DNA of 64,000 bases from Pirellula sp. GTDB taxonomy: Bacteria; Planctomycetota; Planctomycetia; Pirellulales; Pirellulaceae. The stretch lies in the NCBI GenBank assembly GCA_021300155.1, contig JAJTID010000050.1, positions 1 through 64,000 of the forward strand, read 5' to 3'. How positions within the stretch are numbered: position 1 is the stretch's first letter; each line of letters begins with the position of its first letter. The position numbers were made by a program, and so were the translations under genes. Under the pieces are notes generated by a model. The model searched no databases. It was not told where the DNA came from and worked only from the letters and a program-made list of their open reading frames with translations. This document shows positions 1-9,810 of the stretch, piece by piece.

Positions 1-168
1 CTTCCCTGACATCTTGCTGACTCCTACGTTCTAACGCTTTTCTAGCTAATCCACCTTCCTTAGGTGACTTCCATTTCAACAGAATGGCAAAAATAGCTAA
101 AACAGGAAAGGTCGATTCACCTTCAAAGGGCTGGGACAATGGTCCCGAGCGGTGCGATGCGTCTCAGC

Positions 169-1143
169 TTACTGACGAGGCACTGGCTTTGCGCGGACTA
201 CGTCTGTTGCAAGACCGACTTTCTCCATGAGAAGAATGACCCACCAGGACATGTCGAACTCGAACCAGCGATGACCGTGGTGGGCTGCACGTGGCTGGGC
301 GTGATGGTTATTGTGCCAACCTTCACCGTGCGAGATGAGAGCTACAAGCCAATTGTTGCGACTATCGTCTCGAGTTTTGTAATTTTTGTAACCGAACATG
401 TGACCTAGCGAATTGACGCTCCATGTTCCATGGAGGACGAAAACGGTGCGTACGAAAACACCCCAAACGAGCCAACTCGAAGCGAGTTGTATCGACGCTG
501 CTAATCCACCATAAAGGAACCCAACCAAGCCACCAGCCAGGGCGAAGCATGCGGCGTGCAACCAGAATATCTTGACCCAGAGGCCTCGCTTTTCGAGTTT
601 CAGATAGAACGGGTCTTTCAATAAGTCGCGAACGTATCGTTCAAAGCTCGTGACGGAATCATGGTCTCGGTTGCGATGGAGCACCCAACCCACATGCCCC
701 CAAAGCAAATTGACGAGAGGAGTGTGGGGGTCTGGCTGTTGATCACTGTGTTGATGGTGCATGCGATGTATTGCAACCCATCGCGCGGGGCTATCTTGAA
801 GATTGCAAAGGCCCAATATCGCAAAAGTGTGTTCCAACCATTTTGGGCAATTGAACCCACGGTGCGTGAGCAATCGATGGTAGCCGATGGTGATGCCTAA
901 CATTCCGAATGTGAAGTGACCGAGAATTGCCAATATCAATCCCGACCAACTAAAGAACCAGGGCAAGAAAGCCAACAAAGCGAGTGCGTGCAAGACTATA
1001 AGGGGTATTACATAAAGCCAATACACTCGAAGCGGAGTGGCACTTTTGGGAGGAGGGACATGAGGAACTTTACTCGAGGAGACCCCTTGCGAGGCCAATT
1101 CAGCGTCTGCGTTTGCGATTTCGATTAAGTCAGATGTGCTCAT
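169..1143 (-). CDS. Acyl-CoA (delta-9 type) fatty acid desaturase
   Basis: Histidine boxes HRLLTH, HRMHHQHSD and HNNHH with several hydrophobic segments, typical of membrane fatty acid desaturases. Confidence 0.93.
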   Translation of the reverse strand: MSTSDLIEIANADAELASQGVSSSKVPHVPPPKSATPLRVYWLYVIPLIVLHALALLAFLPWFFSWSGLILAILGHFTFGMLGITIGYHRLLTHRGFNCPKWLEHTFAILGLCNLQDSPARWVAIHRMHHQHSDQQPDPHTPLVNLLWGHVGWVLHRNRDHDSVTSFERYVRDLLKDPFYLKLEKRGLWVKIFWLHAACFALAGGLVGFLYGGLAASIQLASSWLVWGVFVRTVFVLHGTWSVNSLGHMFGYKNYKTRDDSRNNWLVALISHGEGWHNNHHAQPRAAHHGHRWFEFDMSWWVILLMEKVGLATDVVRAKPVPRQ

Positions 1144-1232
1144 GGAGCCACGAAATTCTATATTGGAGGACAGTTTTCTGGTCAGATCCGTAGTATCTCA
1201 GGTGAGATCCAGTTGGTCGACAGGGCAAATTA

Positions 1233-1268
1233 AAAAACGAGGTACTAAAAACGAGGTACTTATGTACC
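1233..1268. promoter_or_regulatory. Perfect 14-bp tandem duplication (aaaaacgaggtact x2) running into inverted repeat GGTAC-TTAT-GTACC; possible operator
   Basis: Direct reading: copies at 1233-1246 and 1247-1260, inverted repeat 1255-1268, in the divergent intergenic region between desaturase and epimerase. Confidence 0.4.
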
Positions 1269-1492
1269 GTTCTTGATTCCATCGACGCAACATGGTTAAA
1301 TCCGCCTCCTGATTTTTGTTAGGATTGATTGGCATTGCAACTGTGACCGGCAGTCACATTCGTGCGATCCCTAGAATTGCTTGGTTCTTTTCTGCACACC
1401 TAGCTTCGACAGCTTAGCTTGCATGGGCGTAGCTTCCATTGTTAGTGTGTGCATGCATTCCGATGAATTGAATTTACCAATCGAATTGATGC

Positions 1493-2521
1493 ATGGCTGC
1501 AAAGAGAGTATTAGTCACCGGAGCCTCAGGTTTCGTCGGAGGAAATCTGGTTCCTACATTGGTGAAGCAGGGATGCAAGGTTATTGCGACATCTCGAAAT
1601 CGTTCAAGCGATGTGGCAATCCTTCGATTGGGAGCTGAACCGGTCCGAGCGGATTTGGCCCAAGACAGTGCAGAAGCCCTCGCCGATGTTTTGCCAAAGG
1701 TCGATTGGGTCTTTCATTTGGCAGGGCAACTCGCAGGGCCTCCATCAGAATTGGCCAAGGTGAATGTTGACGGCAGTTACAAGATCGCCTCAGTTTGTGC
1801 TTCCTGGCCCCATGCGCCTCTCTTTGTCAACCTGAGCTCCGTTGCTGCTGGCGGACCATCGAGTTCTCAAGCTCCCAGGGATGAAACTGCCATTCCAAAC
1901 CCAATTTCGGATTATGGGAGAAGCAAGCTTGCTGGCGAGCGCATCATTACAAAGTATTGCTCTTCCGTGCCTATGTCTATTGTTCGGCCAGGAATCATCT
2001 TTGGCCCGGGGGATAAGGAGTTCAATCGTTTGCTTCAATCCATGTATCGCGTTTTTCTCAACCCGCTGATCCGAGGTGGTAGGCAGCCCTTAGCCATTAT
2101 TGAAGTTACCGACCTGATTCGGCTTTTGATCGCTGTCGCTGAACGAGGGGAGCGAGTTACAGCCGCTACAACAGAGGGGGACCCAGTGGGAGGTGTTGGT
2201 GTGTATTATGCAGCCGCTTTGGAGCCAATCTCTCTTCGGCAACTTGGCGCGATATTCTCTTCGACACTAGAACGCCCGGTTGTCCCATTGCCGGTGGTAC
2301 CGCCTGTGGCATGGATGCTGGGTTTGCTAGGTGAGCAATGGAGTAGATTGACAAAAACCAAGTCCACATTGAATCGAGATAAAATTAGGGAAGCGCTAGC
2401 CAAGGGTTGGTGGGTCGATGTCAATAAAGCTGTTTCCCAATTAGACTGGCAACCCGGTCGATCGATCGAAGAAGAAATGAAAAACTGGATTCAGCGGGCG
2501 AAAGAGGAAAGATTGCTATAG
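1493..2521 (+). CDS. NAD(P)-dependent epimerase/dehydratase (extended SDR)
   Basis: N-terminal VLVTGASGFVGGNL Rossmann motif; YGRSKLAGE catalytic YxxxK. Confidence 0.9.
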   Translation: MAAKRVLVTGASGFVGGNLVPTLVKQGCKVIATSRNRSSDVAILRLGAEPVRADLAQDSAEALADVLPKVDWVFHLAGQLAGPPSELAKVNVDGSYKIASVCASWPHAPLFVNLSSVAAGGPSSSQAPRDETAIPNPISDYGRSKLAGERIITKYCSSVPMSIVRPGIIFGPGDKEFNRLLQSMYRVFLNPLIRGGRQPLAIIEVTDLIRLLIAVAERGERVTAATTEGDPVGGVGVYYAAALEPISLRQLGAIFSSTLERPVVPLPVVPPVAWMLGLLGEQWSRLTKTKSTLNRDKIREALAKGWWVDVNKAVSQLDWQPGRSIEEEMKNWIQRAKEERLL

Positions 2522-2541
2522 AATCATTGATCTAAATAGCA

Positions 2542-4065
2542 GTGCCGAAACAAAAAGAAAGTAGGAACCGAATGGAATCATTTCCTCGCGAATGGATGTT
2601 GACCCAGGATTGTGGTCGATTCTTATGGATATGTGTCGCATGGATGATCTGTTGTGTCGAAACGGCGGTTTGCGAAGACTCCGCAGGTAACCCTTCAAGA
2701 AATCCTCGGGTGCTAGTCGATGCGTATCATGCACACTCGTGGATCGATACCATGCCAAGTATGGCAATGAATCAGTACCATCTGCTTCACGGTCCGTCTC
2801 GAATCATCCATGCTCTGCGTGCAGCGGAGTGGAAATGTGAGGCTCAACTAGGGCCCTGGACAAACGAGGTGTTAGTCAACTGCGAAGTTATCTACATTAA
2901 TTTGGTTTCCGCGGATCGACCGCCGTTCACTGTAGATGAAGTCTTGGCGATTGAAAATTTTGTCAAGCAAGGCGGAGGATTGTTCTTAGTAACGGACCAC
3001 ACTAATTGTTACTTCCACAATCATGTGCTTGGGAGTTTGGCAGAGCGACTCGACTTGGAGTTGACAAGTGAGCTACTTTGCGATCGCCCTCCGCATACGG
3101 CTGGACCGGGGAATGCGTGGGTGTTCTTGAGTTCGTTCCGTGAGCATCCAATCACCCGGGGGTTAGAGCGGATCGCTTTTCAGTCGGGAGGATGTGTCGA
3201 TTCGCGACATGGCATCATTCATTCGAGTAACCGCAGTTGGGGTGATTGGGCCAACATCCCAACGTATGGTGAATCGAATAGCCCCGGATTCTATGGGGAC
3301 TTTCAACAGCAACCCATCGAGCGTACAGGTCCTCTGGCGGCTGTGGCTGCAAAAGAATATGGCAATGGGCGAATCGTTGTTCTAGGCGATCAGAACTGCT
3401 TCGGCGGAGTGTTTCTCAATTATTTGGATAATAGGAAACTTGCACTTCAAACGTTTCACTGGTTAGCTAAGCGAGAATGTAACGAGAACCTCGTCGAGAA
3501 CAATCGAGAAAAGAAACGGCCTCTTGTTTGGTGTCTGGAAAATCCTATCGGGAAAGAGTCAGATTTCGGCGACGGTTCTAATGCAGGGCTTTATCACCTA
3601 TATGCTTGGTTGGGAAAAATGGCGGATGCGCGAGCGACCAACCGAGAGAGGATGGATGCGAAATTGATGATATTGTCATGCACTAAAGACCCATTGTCGC
3701 CTCAAACAATGGCGCTCATCCAGCGGTTTTTGGCAAAGCATTCGAAAGCAGTGTTGATTCTGGATTTGCAATCGGTTGATACAAAATCAAACGAGATTGA
3801 CCTATTGACTCTTGGGTTTGCGAGAGGAAAGACCGAGAAAGTTGGAGAACTGGAGTATACGAAATGGTATAATCCATTGGAGTCCAGCGTGGTCATTTGT
3901 AAAAACAACCTCGGATGGAACAATAAACATTTCCCAGGCCCAGAGGCGACGATGAACGCGACCCAACATGCCATGTGCAAGCAACTGATCCTGTTGCTAT
4001 CGGAACTTGGCGTCCAGCAGGAAACACAAAGTACCAAGAGTTGGCTAGAGGAGCGTGACGAGTGA
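2542..4065 (+). CDS. Secreted hypothetical protein with DUF4350/GATase-like fold features
   Basis: 507-aa ORF (GTG start, alternative ATG 2572), hydrophobic N-terminus, segment AIENFVKQGGGLFLVTDHTN; same direction as neighbours. Confidence 0.65.
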   Translation: MPKQKESRNRMESFPREWMLTQDCGRFLWICVAWMICCVETAVCEDSAGNPSRNPRVLVDAYHAHSWIDTMPSMAMNQYHLLHGPSRIIHALRAAEWKCEAQLGPWTNEVLVNCEVIYINLVSADRPPFTVDEVLAIENFVKQGGGLFLVTDHTNCYFHNHVLGSLAERLDLELTSELLCDRPPHTAGPGNAWVFLSSFREHPITRGLERIAFQSGGCVDSRHGIIHSSNRSWGDWANIPTYGESNSPGFYGDFQQQPIERTGPLAAVAAKEYGNGRIVVLGDQNCFGGVFLNYLDNRKLALQTFHWLAKRECNENLVENNREKKRPLVWCLENPIGKESDFGDGSNAGLYHLYAWLGKMADARATNRERMDAKLMILSCTKDPLSPQTMALIQRFLAKHSKAVLILDLQSVDTKSNEIDLLTLGFARGKTEKVGELEYTKWYNPLESSVVICKNNLGWNNKHFPGPEATMNATQHAMCKQLILLLSELGVQQETQSTKSWLEERDE

Positions 4066-4107
4066 ACCAGCGAGAATTCCTGAAGCTTTTCGAGCGAGAT
4101 TCGGACT

Positions 4108-5145
4108 ATGAAAGACGTGTGCGTATCGGCGCAAGGTGTCACTCATCGAGGGAACGTACGAGAAGAGAATCAGGACCAATACTTGATCGCTGAGTTAGCC
4201 CCGTCTGCAAAGGTCTTGGGAAACTCGGTAGGTCTTAACAACCATTCGCGATTAGTCTCCCCACCGACAAGCTATTTGTTTGTGGTGGCAGATGGAATGG
4301 GAGGTCATCTGGGAGGTCGCGAGGCTAGCACTCGTGCTATTCAGTTCTTTCTTTCTGCGATCCTACATAGTCCGTCGTTTCGTCTTCAACCGTCTCCAAA
4401 GGAACCACTTGCCTTTACGGACATATTGCGAACGATGCTCGTCGGTGCGCATCGAGAGCTCGTTCGATTTGCACTAAGTGATCCCGACTTAAAAGGGATG
4501 GGCACGACGTTGACGGCGGCGTACATCGTCTGGCCGACGATGTTTGTAGTACACGCCGGTGATACTCGATGCTATTTGAAGCGTGATGAAGAATTAATAC
4601 TGTTGACTCGCGATCATACGGTAGCTCAACAAATGATTCGAGCAGGACGCATGGATGCTGCGGCGCAAGAGCGTTCTCCTTGGTCCAACGTACTGGTGAA
4701 TGCCTTGGGAGCTGGAGCTGAAGAAGTTTTCGCTGACATCACTACCGTTGACCTACAGTTCGGTGATAGGTTGTTGATGTGCAGCGATGGCATCAATAAA
4801 CATGCCACCGACGAACAAATCAAACAGATGTTGATCGCGTCTTCGCCGCTAGAGGACTGTGCGAACCGTCTTGTGGAGTTTGCCCTCTCAGATGGGGGAA
4901 CCGACAATATTACCGTTTTGCTGTCAGATTTTGCATCGACGGATTCCAATGAAGTTCGAGTTCTTGGTGGGATTCCATCCGGCGAAAAAGTTGTGATTGA
5001 GTTTCCTGAACCCTACACAGACTCTGACACGAATGATGCTGACACCGCCGCTGACGAGAAGAAAACCGCGACATTTGAATTGGATACACCGAGTGAAGAT
5101 GAAAAGTCGACAGGGGATTTTTTGAATGAATCTGTTCCCCATTAA
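4108..5145 (+). CDS. PP2C-family serine/threonine protein phosphatase
   Basis: RGNVREENQDQY, VVADGMGGHLGGREAS, GMGTTLTAAY, HAGDTRCY, CSDGINKH, GGTDNITVLL motifs. Confidence 0.95.
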   Translation: MKDVCVSAQGVTHRGNVREENQDQYLIAELAPSAKVLGNSVGLNNHSRLVSPPTSYLFVVADGMGGHLGGREASTRAIQFFLSAILHSPSFRLQPSPKEPLAFTDILRTMLVGAHRELVRFALSDPDLKGMGTTLTAAYIVWPTMFVVHAGDTRCYLKRDEELILLTRDHTVAQQMIRAGRMDAAAQERSPWSNVLVNALGAGAEEVFADITTVDLQFGDRLLMCSDGINKHATDEQIKQMLIASSPLEDCANRLVEFALSDGGTDNITVLLSDFASTDSNEVRVLGGIPSGEKVVIEFPEPYTDSDTNDADTAADEKKTATFELDTPSEDEKSTGDFLNESVPH

Positions 5146-6172
5146 GAACTGGCTCTTGCTGCTAGTTATCCCATTGGTTTTTAGCCAAAGCGTTGTCACT
5201 CCTATTGCAGCCCAGGAACCATGGCTGCGTGCACCTGCATTGAAGCCTGGTGACACGATCGCATTTGTTGCTCCGGCTGGTCCCGTCGAGATTGAGCCTG
5301 TAAACCAATACATGAAACAGCTCGAAGCGGCAGGCTTCCGTGTTTTGGTTCCACAGAATATTGAACGTAATTGGGAGTATCTGGCCGGAACCGATGAGCA
5401 ACGAGCAGATGAACTGAACAGTGCGATTCGCAATCCTGAGGTCGACGCTATCTTTGCAATCCGAGGTGGTTTCGGATTAACGAGAATCCTCGATCGAATC
5501 GATTACGATGCGCTTCGCAAGTCCCCGAAAGTGGTGGTTGGTTATTCTGATTTGACTGCTTTGCATCTCGCGATCGCTCGTAAGATCCAATTGATATCCT
5601 TTCACGGTCCCATGCCGATGTCCAATCTTTGGCAAGGCGATGCGCCGAAGTACAAGTATGCGAACGACACGTTGCATCGAACCATTTTTGCGGAGAAGTA
5701 CGCAGTAGATTTGGTCGGTTTTGCGATCCCGCTACCAGCTAACAAAAACATGCGAGCGCTGTTTGCCGGCAAAGCGACAGGTCGTTTGATTGGCGGGAAT
5801 CTATCGCTGATTTGTGCGACGCTTGGTACTCCGTACGCGATTACCCCCAAAGGTGCTATCTTATTTTTGGAGGATGTGAACGAAGCACCGTACCGCGTCG
5901 ATCGGATGCTGTCGCAGTTAAGGCTGGCCGGGGTATTGGAGGAAGTTTCGGGGGTTGCGATTGGGGATTTTTCGACAAGAGACACAGAGGATCGATTAGC
6001 AACAGATCGAGTCCTCGTAGAGTATTTTGGTCGATTGCATGTCCCTGTCGTGATGAATTTCCCGGTGGGACATATTCCAGATAACGCAACGATTCCCCAC
6101 GGTGCACTCGCAGAAATCGACTCAGATAATTTATCACTTCGACTACTTGAGAACCCCGTTGAGTGGAAATGA
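5126..6172 (+). CDS. LD-carboxypeptidase (peptidase family S66, muramoyltetrapeptide carboxypeptidase), with signal peptide
   Basis: LKPGDTIAFVAPAGP, AIRGGFGLTRILDRIDYD, GYSDLTALHLAI, FHGPM, GGNLSLICATLGTPY; overlaps the PP2C 3' end by 20 bp. Confidence 0.92.
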   Translation: MNLFPIKNWLLLLVIPLVFSQSVVTPIAAQEPWLRAPALKPGDTIAFVAPAGPVEIEPVNQYMKQLEAAGFRVLVPQNIERNWEYLAGTDEQRADELNSAIRNPEVDAIFAIRGGFGLTRILDRIDYDALRKSPKVVVGYSDLTALHLAIARKIQLISFHGPMPMSNLWQGDAPKYKYANDTLHRTIFAEKYAVDLVGFAIPLPANKNMRALFAGKATGRLIGGNLSLICATLGTPYAITPKGAILFLEDVNEAPYRVDRMLSQLRLAGVLEEVSGVAIGDFSTRDTEDRLATDRVLVEYFGRLHVPVVMNFPVGHIPDNATIPHGALAEIDSDNLSLRLLENPVEWK

Positions 6173-6222
6173 GTTACAATAGCTGTCTGTCGGTTTCGTA
6201 CCTTGGTCTTTGTTCCTAGCAC

Positions 6223-7491
6223 TTGAATATCATGCACTTTCATCGCACTCTTTGGATTGCATTTCTCCTCATTGCCGTTCCGTCCGCAAGTAGATTGTTC
6301 GCGGAAGACGGTGCTGTAGAGTGGTCGCGATTTCGGGGTCCGAATGGCACTGGGGTTCACCTGCAAAACAACGTTGCTCTCCCTTGGAAAACGGAACGCG
6401 TTCGCCGAGTCAAACTACCTGGTGTTGGGCATGGTTCCCCCAGCGTCTATGCTGGCGTAGCGTACCTCATGTCGGGAGACCCAAACAATGCGGAACGAAC
6501 GCTGTTGGCTATCGCATTGGAGTCTGGAAAGGTTCTATGGAAAAAATCGTACGCATCGAAACCTCATCCATTGCACAAATATAGCTCGTATGGGTCGAGC
6601 ACCCCGTGTGTCGATAGCCAGAACGTCTATTTCGCTTGGGCCGATCCAGAGCACACGATCGTTCGTGCGTTGGCACACGATGGTACCGAAGTTTGGAATC
6701 GCGACTTCGGAAGGTATGTGACGCAGCATGGTTTCGGCACGTCACCGATACGGGTTGATGATCTTTTGATTCTGCTCAATAGCCAAGATGCAGAGGAGCT
6801 ACCGCCGGGAGTCGCCCCCGGCAAAGATCGAATGGTCGCGCTCGATTTCCGAACAGGTGAGACCAAATGGGAAGTTGACTTGCCAACATCGCGAGTCTGC
6901 TACGGTGTGCCATCCGTATGGGAGAAAGACGGCAAGAAACAGCTCGTATGTAGTACGACGGCTCAAGGGATGTTCGGAATGAGTTTAGATACGGGCAAGA
7001 TTCTTTGGAATTACGATTGTTTCACTGCTCGGGTTTGTTCATCGACGTTATTGGTGGGCGATTTGATGATTGGAACTCACGGTTCCGGAGGTGGTAAAGA
7101 CAACCGTTTGGTCGCTTACGATTTGATCTCACAAAAGGAAAAGTTTCGAGTCACTCGTTCTGCACCTTATGTCCCGTCGCCTGTCGCATCGGGAGATACT
7201 TTGTTTTTGTGGAGCGATTCGGGAATTGTCACCGCAGTTGACATCAACAACGGTGAGACAGTCTGGACCAAACGCGTCGGTGGTGACTACTCCGGTTCGC
7301 CAATCATCTTGGGAGACAAGCTCATCAACGTATCGCACACAGGTACCGTCAATGTGATTCGAGCCAGCCGAGAGTACGAATTGGTCTCAACCTTTGAGAC
7401 AAACGCAACGGTTCGATCCACGCTAGTACCGACCAAAGACAAGATTCTTATGCGAGCAGATTCCGAGCTGTTCATTATCCAGGGCGATTAG
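6223..7491 (+). CDS. PQQ-like beta-propeller repeat protein (outer membrane assembly-like)
   Basis: Start 'WSRFRGPNGTGV' and repeated GxxxWxxD / TGExxW blades; signal peptide. Confidence 0.88.
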   Translation: MNIMHFHRTLWIAFLLIAVPSASRLFAEDGAVEWSRFRGPNGTGVHLQNNVALPWKTERVRRVKLPGVGHGSPSVYAGVAYLMSGDPNNAERTLLAIALESGKVLWKKSYASKPHPLHKYSSYGSSTPCVDSQNVYFAWADPEHTIVRALAHDGTEVWNRDFGRYVTQHGFGTSPIRVDDLLILLNSQDAEELPPGVAPGKDRMVALDFRTGETKWEVDLPTSRVCYGVPSVWEKDGKKQLVCSTTAQGMFGMSLDTGKILWNYDCFTARVCSSTLLVGDLMIGTHGSGGGKDNRLVAYDLISQKEKFRVTRSAPYVPSPVASGDTLFLWSDSGIVTAVDINNGETVWTKRVGGDYSGSPIILGDKLINVSHTGTVNVIRASREYELVSTFETNATVRSTLVPTKDKILMRADSELFIIQGD

Positions 7492-7677
7492 GCTTTGCGT
7501 GCTCCGCCGAACACCTTCGAGCGTTTCAAACCCTGCCGCTTGCAATGTGAATGTGGCTATCTGTCGCAGCGAAGTCGAGTCGTCAACGACTAAGGCTGTT
7601 TTCGCTATTTTTTAAAATCTCCCAAAAGTGAAATGGAATAGAGTTTCCGCGACAGCCCCATTGGTTGGGACGGGTGA

Positions 7678-8007
7678 TTATTCAGCGGAGTTGAACTGGT
7701 TGGGGATGGCGCTCCCATCGCCCCCCAAGTAGCTTGAAAATCCTCCATGCTCGAAGCGTTGGGCATCTTCACTGTCTAGAAACGAGATAGTTAGCGGTTG
7801 AGATGCCTCGCGTTTCGCCGCAATCAATAGCTGAATACAGGCAGAATCTATCGACTCGACTCTCGAACAATCCACAGTGGCAGGTAGTTCATCCAAACAT
7901 AACTCTTGAAGAGAAGAGCGAAGCTCGCTAGCGATGCGGACATCGCACGATCCGGACAGCTTTAGCTGTCGGGAGTGACCAATTTTTTTTGATTCGAGAA
8001 AAATCAT
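7678..8007 (-). CDS. STAS-domain protein (anti-sigma factor antagonist / CheA-associated type)
   Basis: Pattern LSGSCDVRIASELRSSLQELCL...VDCSRVESIDSACIQLLIAAKR with the conserved IDSA phospho-serine context. Confidence 0.75.
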   Translation of the reverse strand: MIFLESKKIGHSRQLKLSGSCDVRIASELRSSLQELCLDELPATVDCSRVESIDSACIQLLIAAKREASQPLTISFLDSEDAQRFEHGGFSSYLGGDGSAIPNQFNSAE

Positions 8008-8240
8008 TAACCGCCCGTGGAATCGAGTAAGAGCGTCCCGAAGTCATTTCATGGAAATGCTGGGTGGAAAAGATAACACTGGAAACATGTGTTACTTTCT
8101 TCCCGAAGTCCAGAATCTCTCTTCGTTTTTATTGATTTTTCTCGCGACTCCCAAAATTAAACGAATTGCGTTACGTTGATGGAGCTATTACGCTGCATAT
8201 TGATGCCAGGTAGCAAAACTCGGCGAGCAAAAACAAAAAA

Positions 8241-8420
8241 CTAGATTCGAAGAGATTTTTCGTAGACTCGATACGTTTTGTAGTGTGTGGCGCCAACGGT
8301 TTCGATGATCTTGCGCATCCCGAGGTTGTCTTCTAGGACCCAGGACATTTCCACATGCTTCACGCCGCGCGATAGATGGTACTTTCGAACTGCCATAATG
8401 ACCGCGAAGGCGAGCGCCGC
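8241..8420 (-). pseudogene. C-terminal remnant of a GNAT-type N-acetyltransferase
   Basis: Minus-strand translation gives ALAFAVIMAVRKYHLSRGVKHVEMSWVLEDNLGMRKIIETVGATHYKTYRVYEKSLRI*, resembling the C-terminus of large GNAT proteins; in-frame TGA just upstream; no N-terminal part found. Confidence 0.6.
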
Positions 8421-8519
8421 ACATTGCGTGGTTCAAAGTAGAGCGGTGCCACCCAGCAGATTTGCTCAGCAAGAAATGTTGCAGTCATCTTTCGACATCG
8501 AAACTGTATGACCAGGAAC

Positions 8520-8713
8520 GATCACAGTCGGGGAACGGTGGAAAGACTGGAGCCAATGGGAAATTTCAAGTGGGTTGGGGACATATCCCGGGTGTAAAAT
8601 TTTTCGAGATGGAAGTGTCAAAAACGGGCTATGAGGCGGACAGCAGACTCGTACTCGCAGACGGGCATAGCATCCGAATAGTCCTTTCCGTTGCCGGAAG
8701 CAAAGTGGAGTAA
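8520..8713 (+). pseudogene. Possible remnant of a carboxypeptidase-regulatory-like (beta-sandwich) domain protein
   Basis: GANGKFQVGWGHIPGVKFFEMEVSKTGYEADSRLVLADGHSIRIVLSVAGSKVE* resembles the end of a CarboxypepD_reg-type domain; no credible 5' half or signal peptide upstream. Confidence 0.35.
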
Positions 8714-8846
8714 CCTGTCAGTTACTCCTTCGCAGGGTGTGGATATCCACTACAATTCTTGGCAATGCTTAAGCTATTTTCGCCGTGTATCAAATCGTAA
8801 ATCGTATTCACGTCCCTTTCCTTTAGATTCATCTGAAAATCTCCGC

Positions 8847-9782
8847 ATGGTCAACGAGATAAGCCCGATCCTAGTTCGTCTAGAAAAAAATATTGAGTCG
8901 GTCGTACTCGGAAAAAAAGAGGTTGTCCGCCGAATATTGATTGCATTGCTTGCGGGAGAGCATTTGCTCCTTGAAGACGTTCCTGGTGTGGGTAAAACGT
9001 TGCTTGCTAAAGCGATTGCCAAAAGCATCGACGGAAAATTCTCTCGCGTGCAATTTACTCCAGATTTGCTCCCGTCGGACATTATTGGTAGCAGTATCTA
9101 CCATGATGGTGAATTCAAATTCAATCAGGGGCCAATCTTTGCAAACATCGTTCTGGGGGATGAAATCAACCGAGCTCCGCCAAGAACACAGAGCGCATTG
9201 TTGGAGGCGATGAGCGAGCGACAAGCGAGTGTGGATGGAAAAACCTATTCCTTGCCTAATCCGTTCATGGTCATCGCGACACAAAACCCGTTTGAGTTCG
9301 AGGGGACGTACGTTCTTCCTGAAAGTCAGCTCGATCGGTTCATCATGCGGATCGATGTTGGCTATCCGGGTCGTGAGGCAGAACGAAACATTCTTCGATC
9401 GCACCAAGCGGGTGAACCTGTAGAGACGCTCCAGTCTGTCGTGGCTGTCGGTGAGGTTCTTGCGATGCAGCAATTGGTTCGAGCGATTGACATAGAAGAA
9501 TCCATCTTGAATTACTTGCAAGATATTGTCGATGAGACACGGAGGAGCAACGAAATTCAGGTGGGAGTAAGTACGCGAGGTGCTCTCTCCTTTTATAGGG
9601 CTGCCCAAGCCCAAGCGTTTCTCAACGGCCGCGCGTTTGTAGTACCCGACGATGTAAAATCATTAGCGATTGCAGTGCTCGCCCACCGAATCATGCCAAG
9701 AGGTTTTACTGCTGGCAGCGAACGGTCCACAGCGGAGTCGATTATCGATCGATGTCTTCGCAACGTCGATGTTCCTGTTTGA
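8847..9782 (+). CDS. MoxR family AAA+ ATPase
   Basis: GEHLLLEDVPGVGKTLLAKAIA Walker A, ILGDEINRAPPRTQSALLEAMSE Walker B/sensor; ATG 8847 preferred to the longer ORF start 8691. Confidence 0.95.
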   Translation: MVNEISPILVRLEKNIESVVLGKKEVVRRILIALLAGEHLLLEDVPGVGKTLLAKAIAKSIDGKFSRVQFTPDLLPSDIIGSSIYHDGEFKFNQGPIFANIVLGDEINRAPPRTQSALLEAMSERQASVDGKTYSLPNPFMVIATQNPFEFEGTYVLPESQLDRFIMRIDVGYPGREAERNILRSHQAGEPVETLQSVVAVGEVLAMQQLVRAIDIEESILNYLQDIVDETRRSNEIQVGVSTRGALSFYRAAQAQAFLNGRAFVVPDDVKSLAIAVLAHRIMPRGFTAGSERSTAESIIDRCLRNVDVPV

Positions 9783-9810
9783 TCGATAACTTGAATTCGA
9801 AGAGGTTTCG

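Noticed and set aside
139-408. 89-aa plus-strand ORF at the left end
   Set aside because: Mostly antisense to the desaturase 3' end; no supporting motif
5602-6366. 254-aa minus-strand ORF opposite the LD-carboxypeptidase gene
   Set aside because: Shadow ORF antisense to a clear S66 gene; composition is Ser/Arg/Thr-rich with no family motif
8880-9614. 244-aa minus-strand ORF opposite moxR
   Set aside because: Antisense shadow of a strongly conserved AAA+ gene; no recognisable domain
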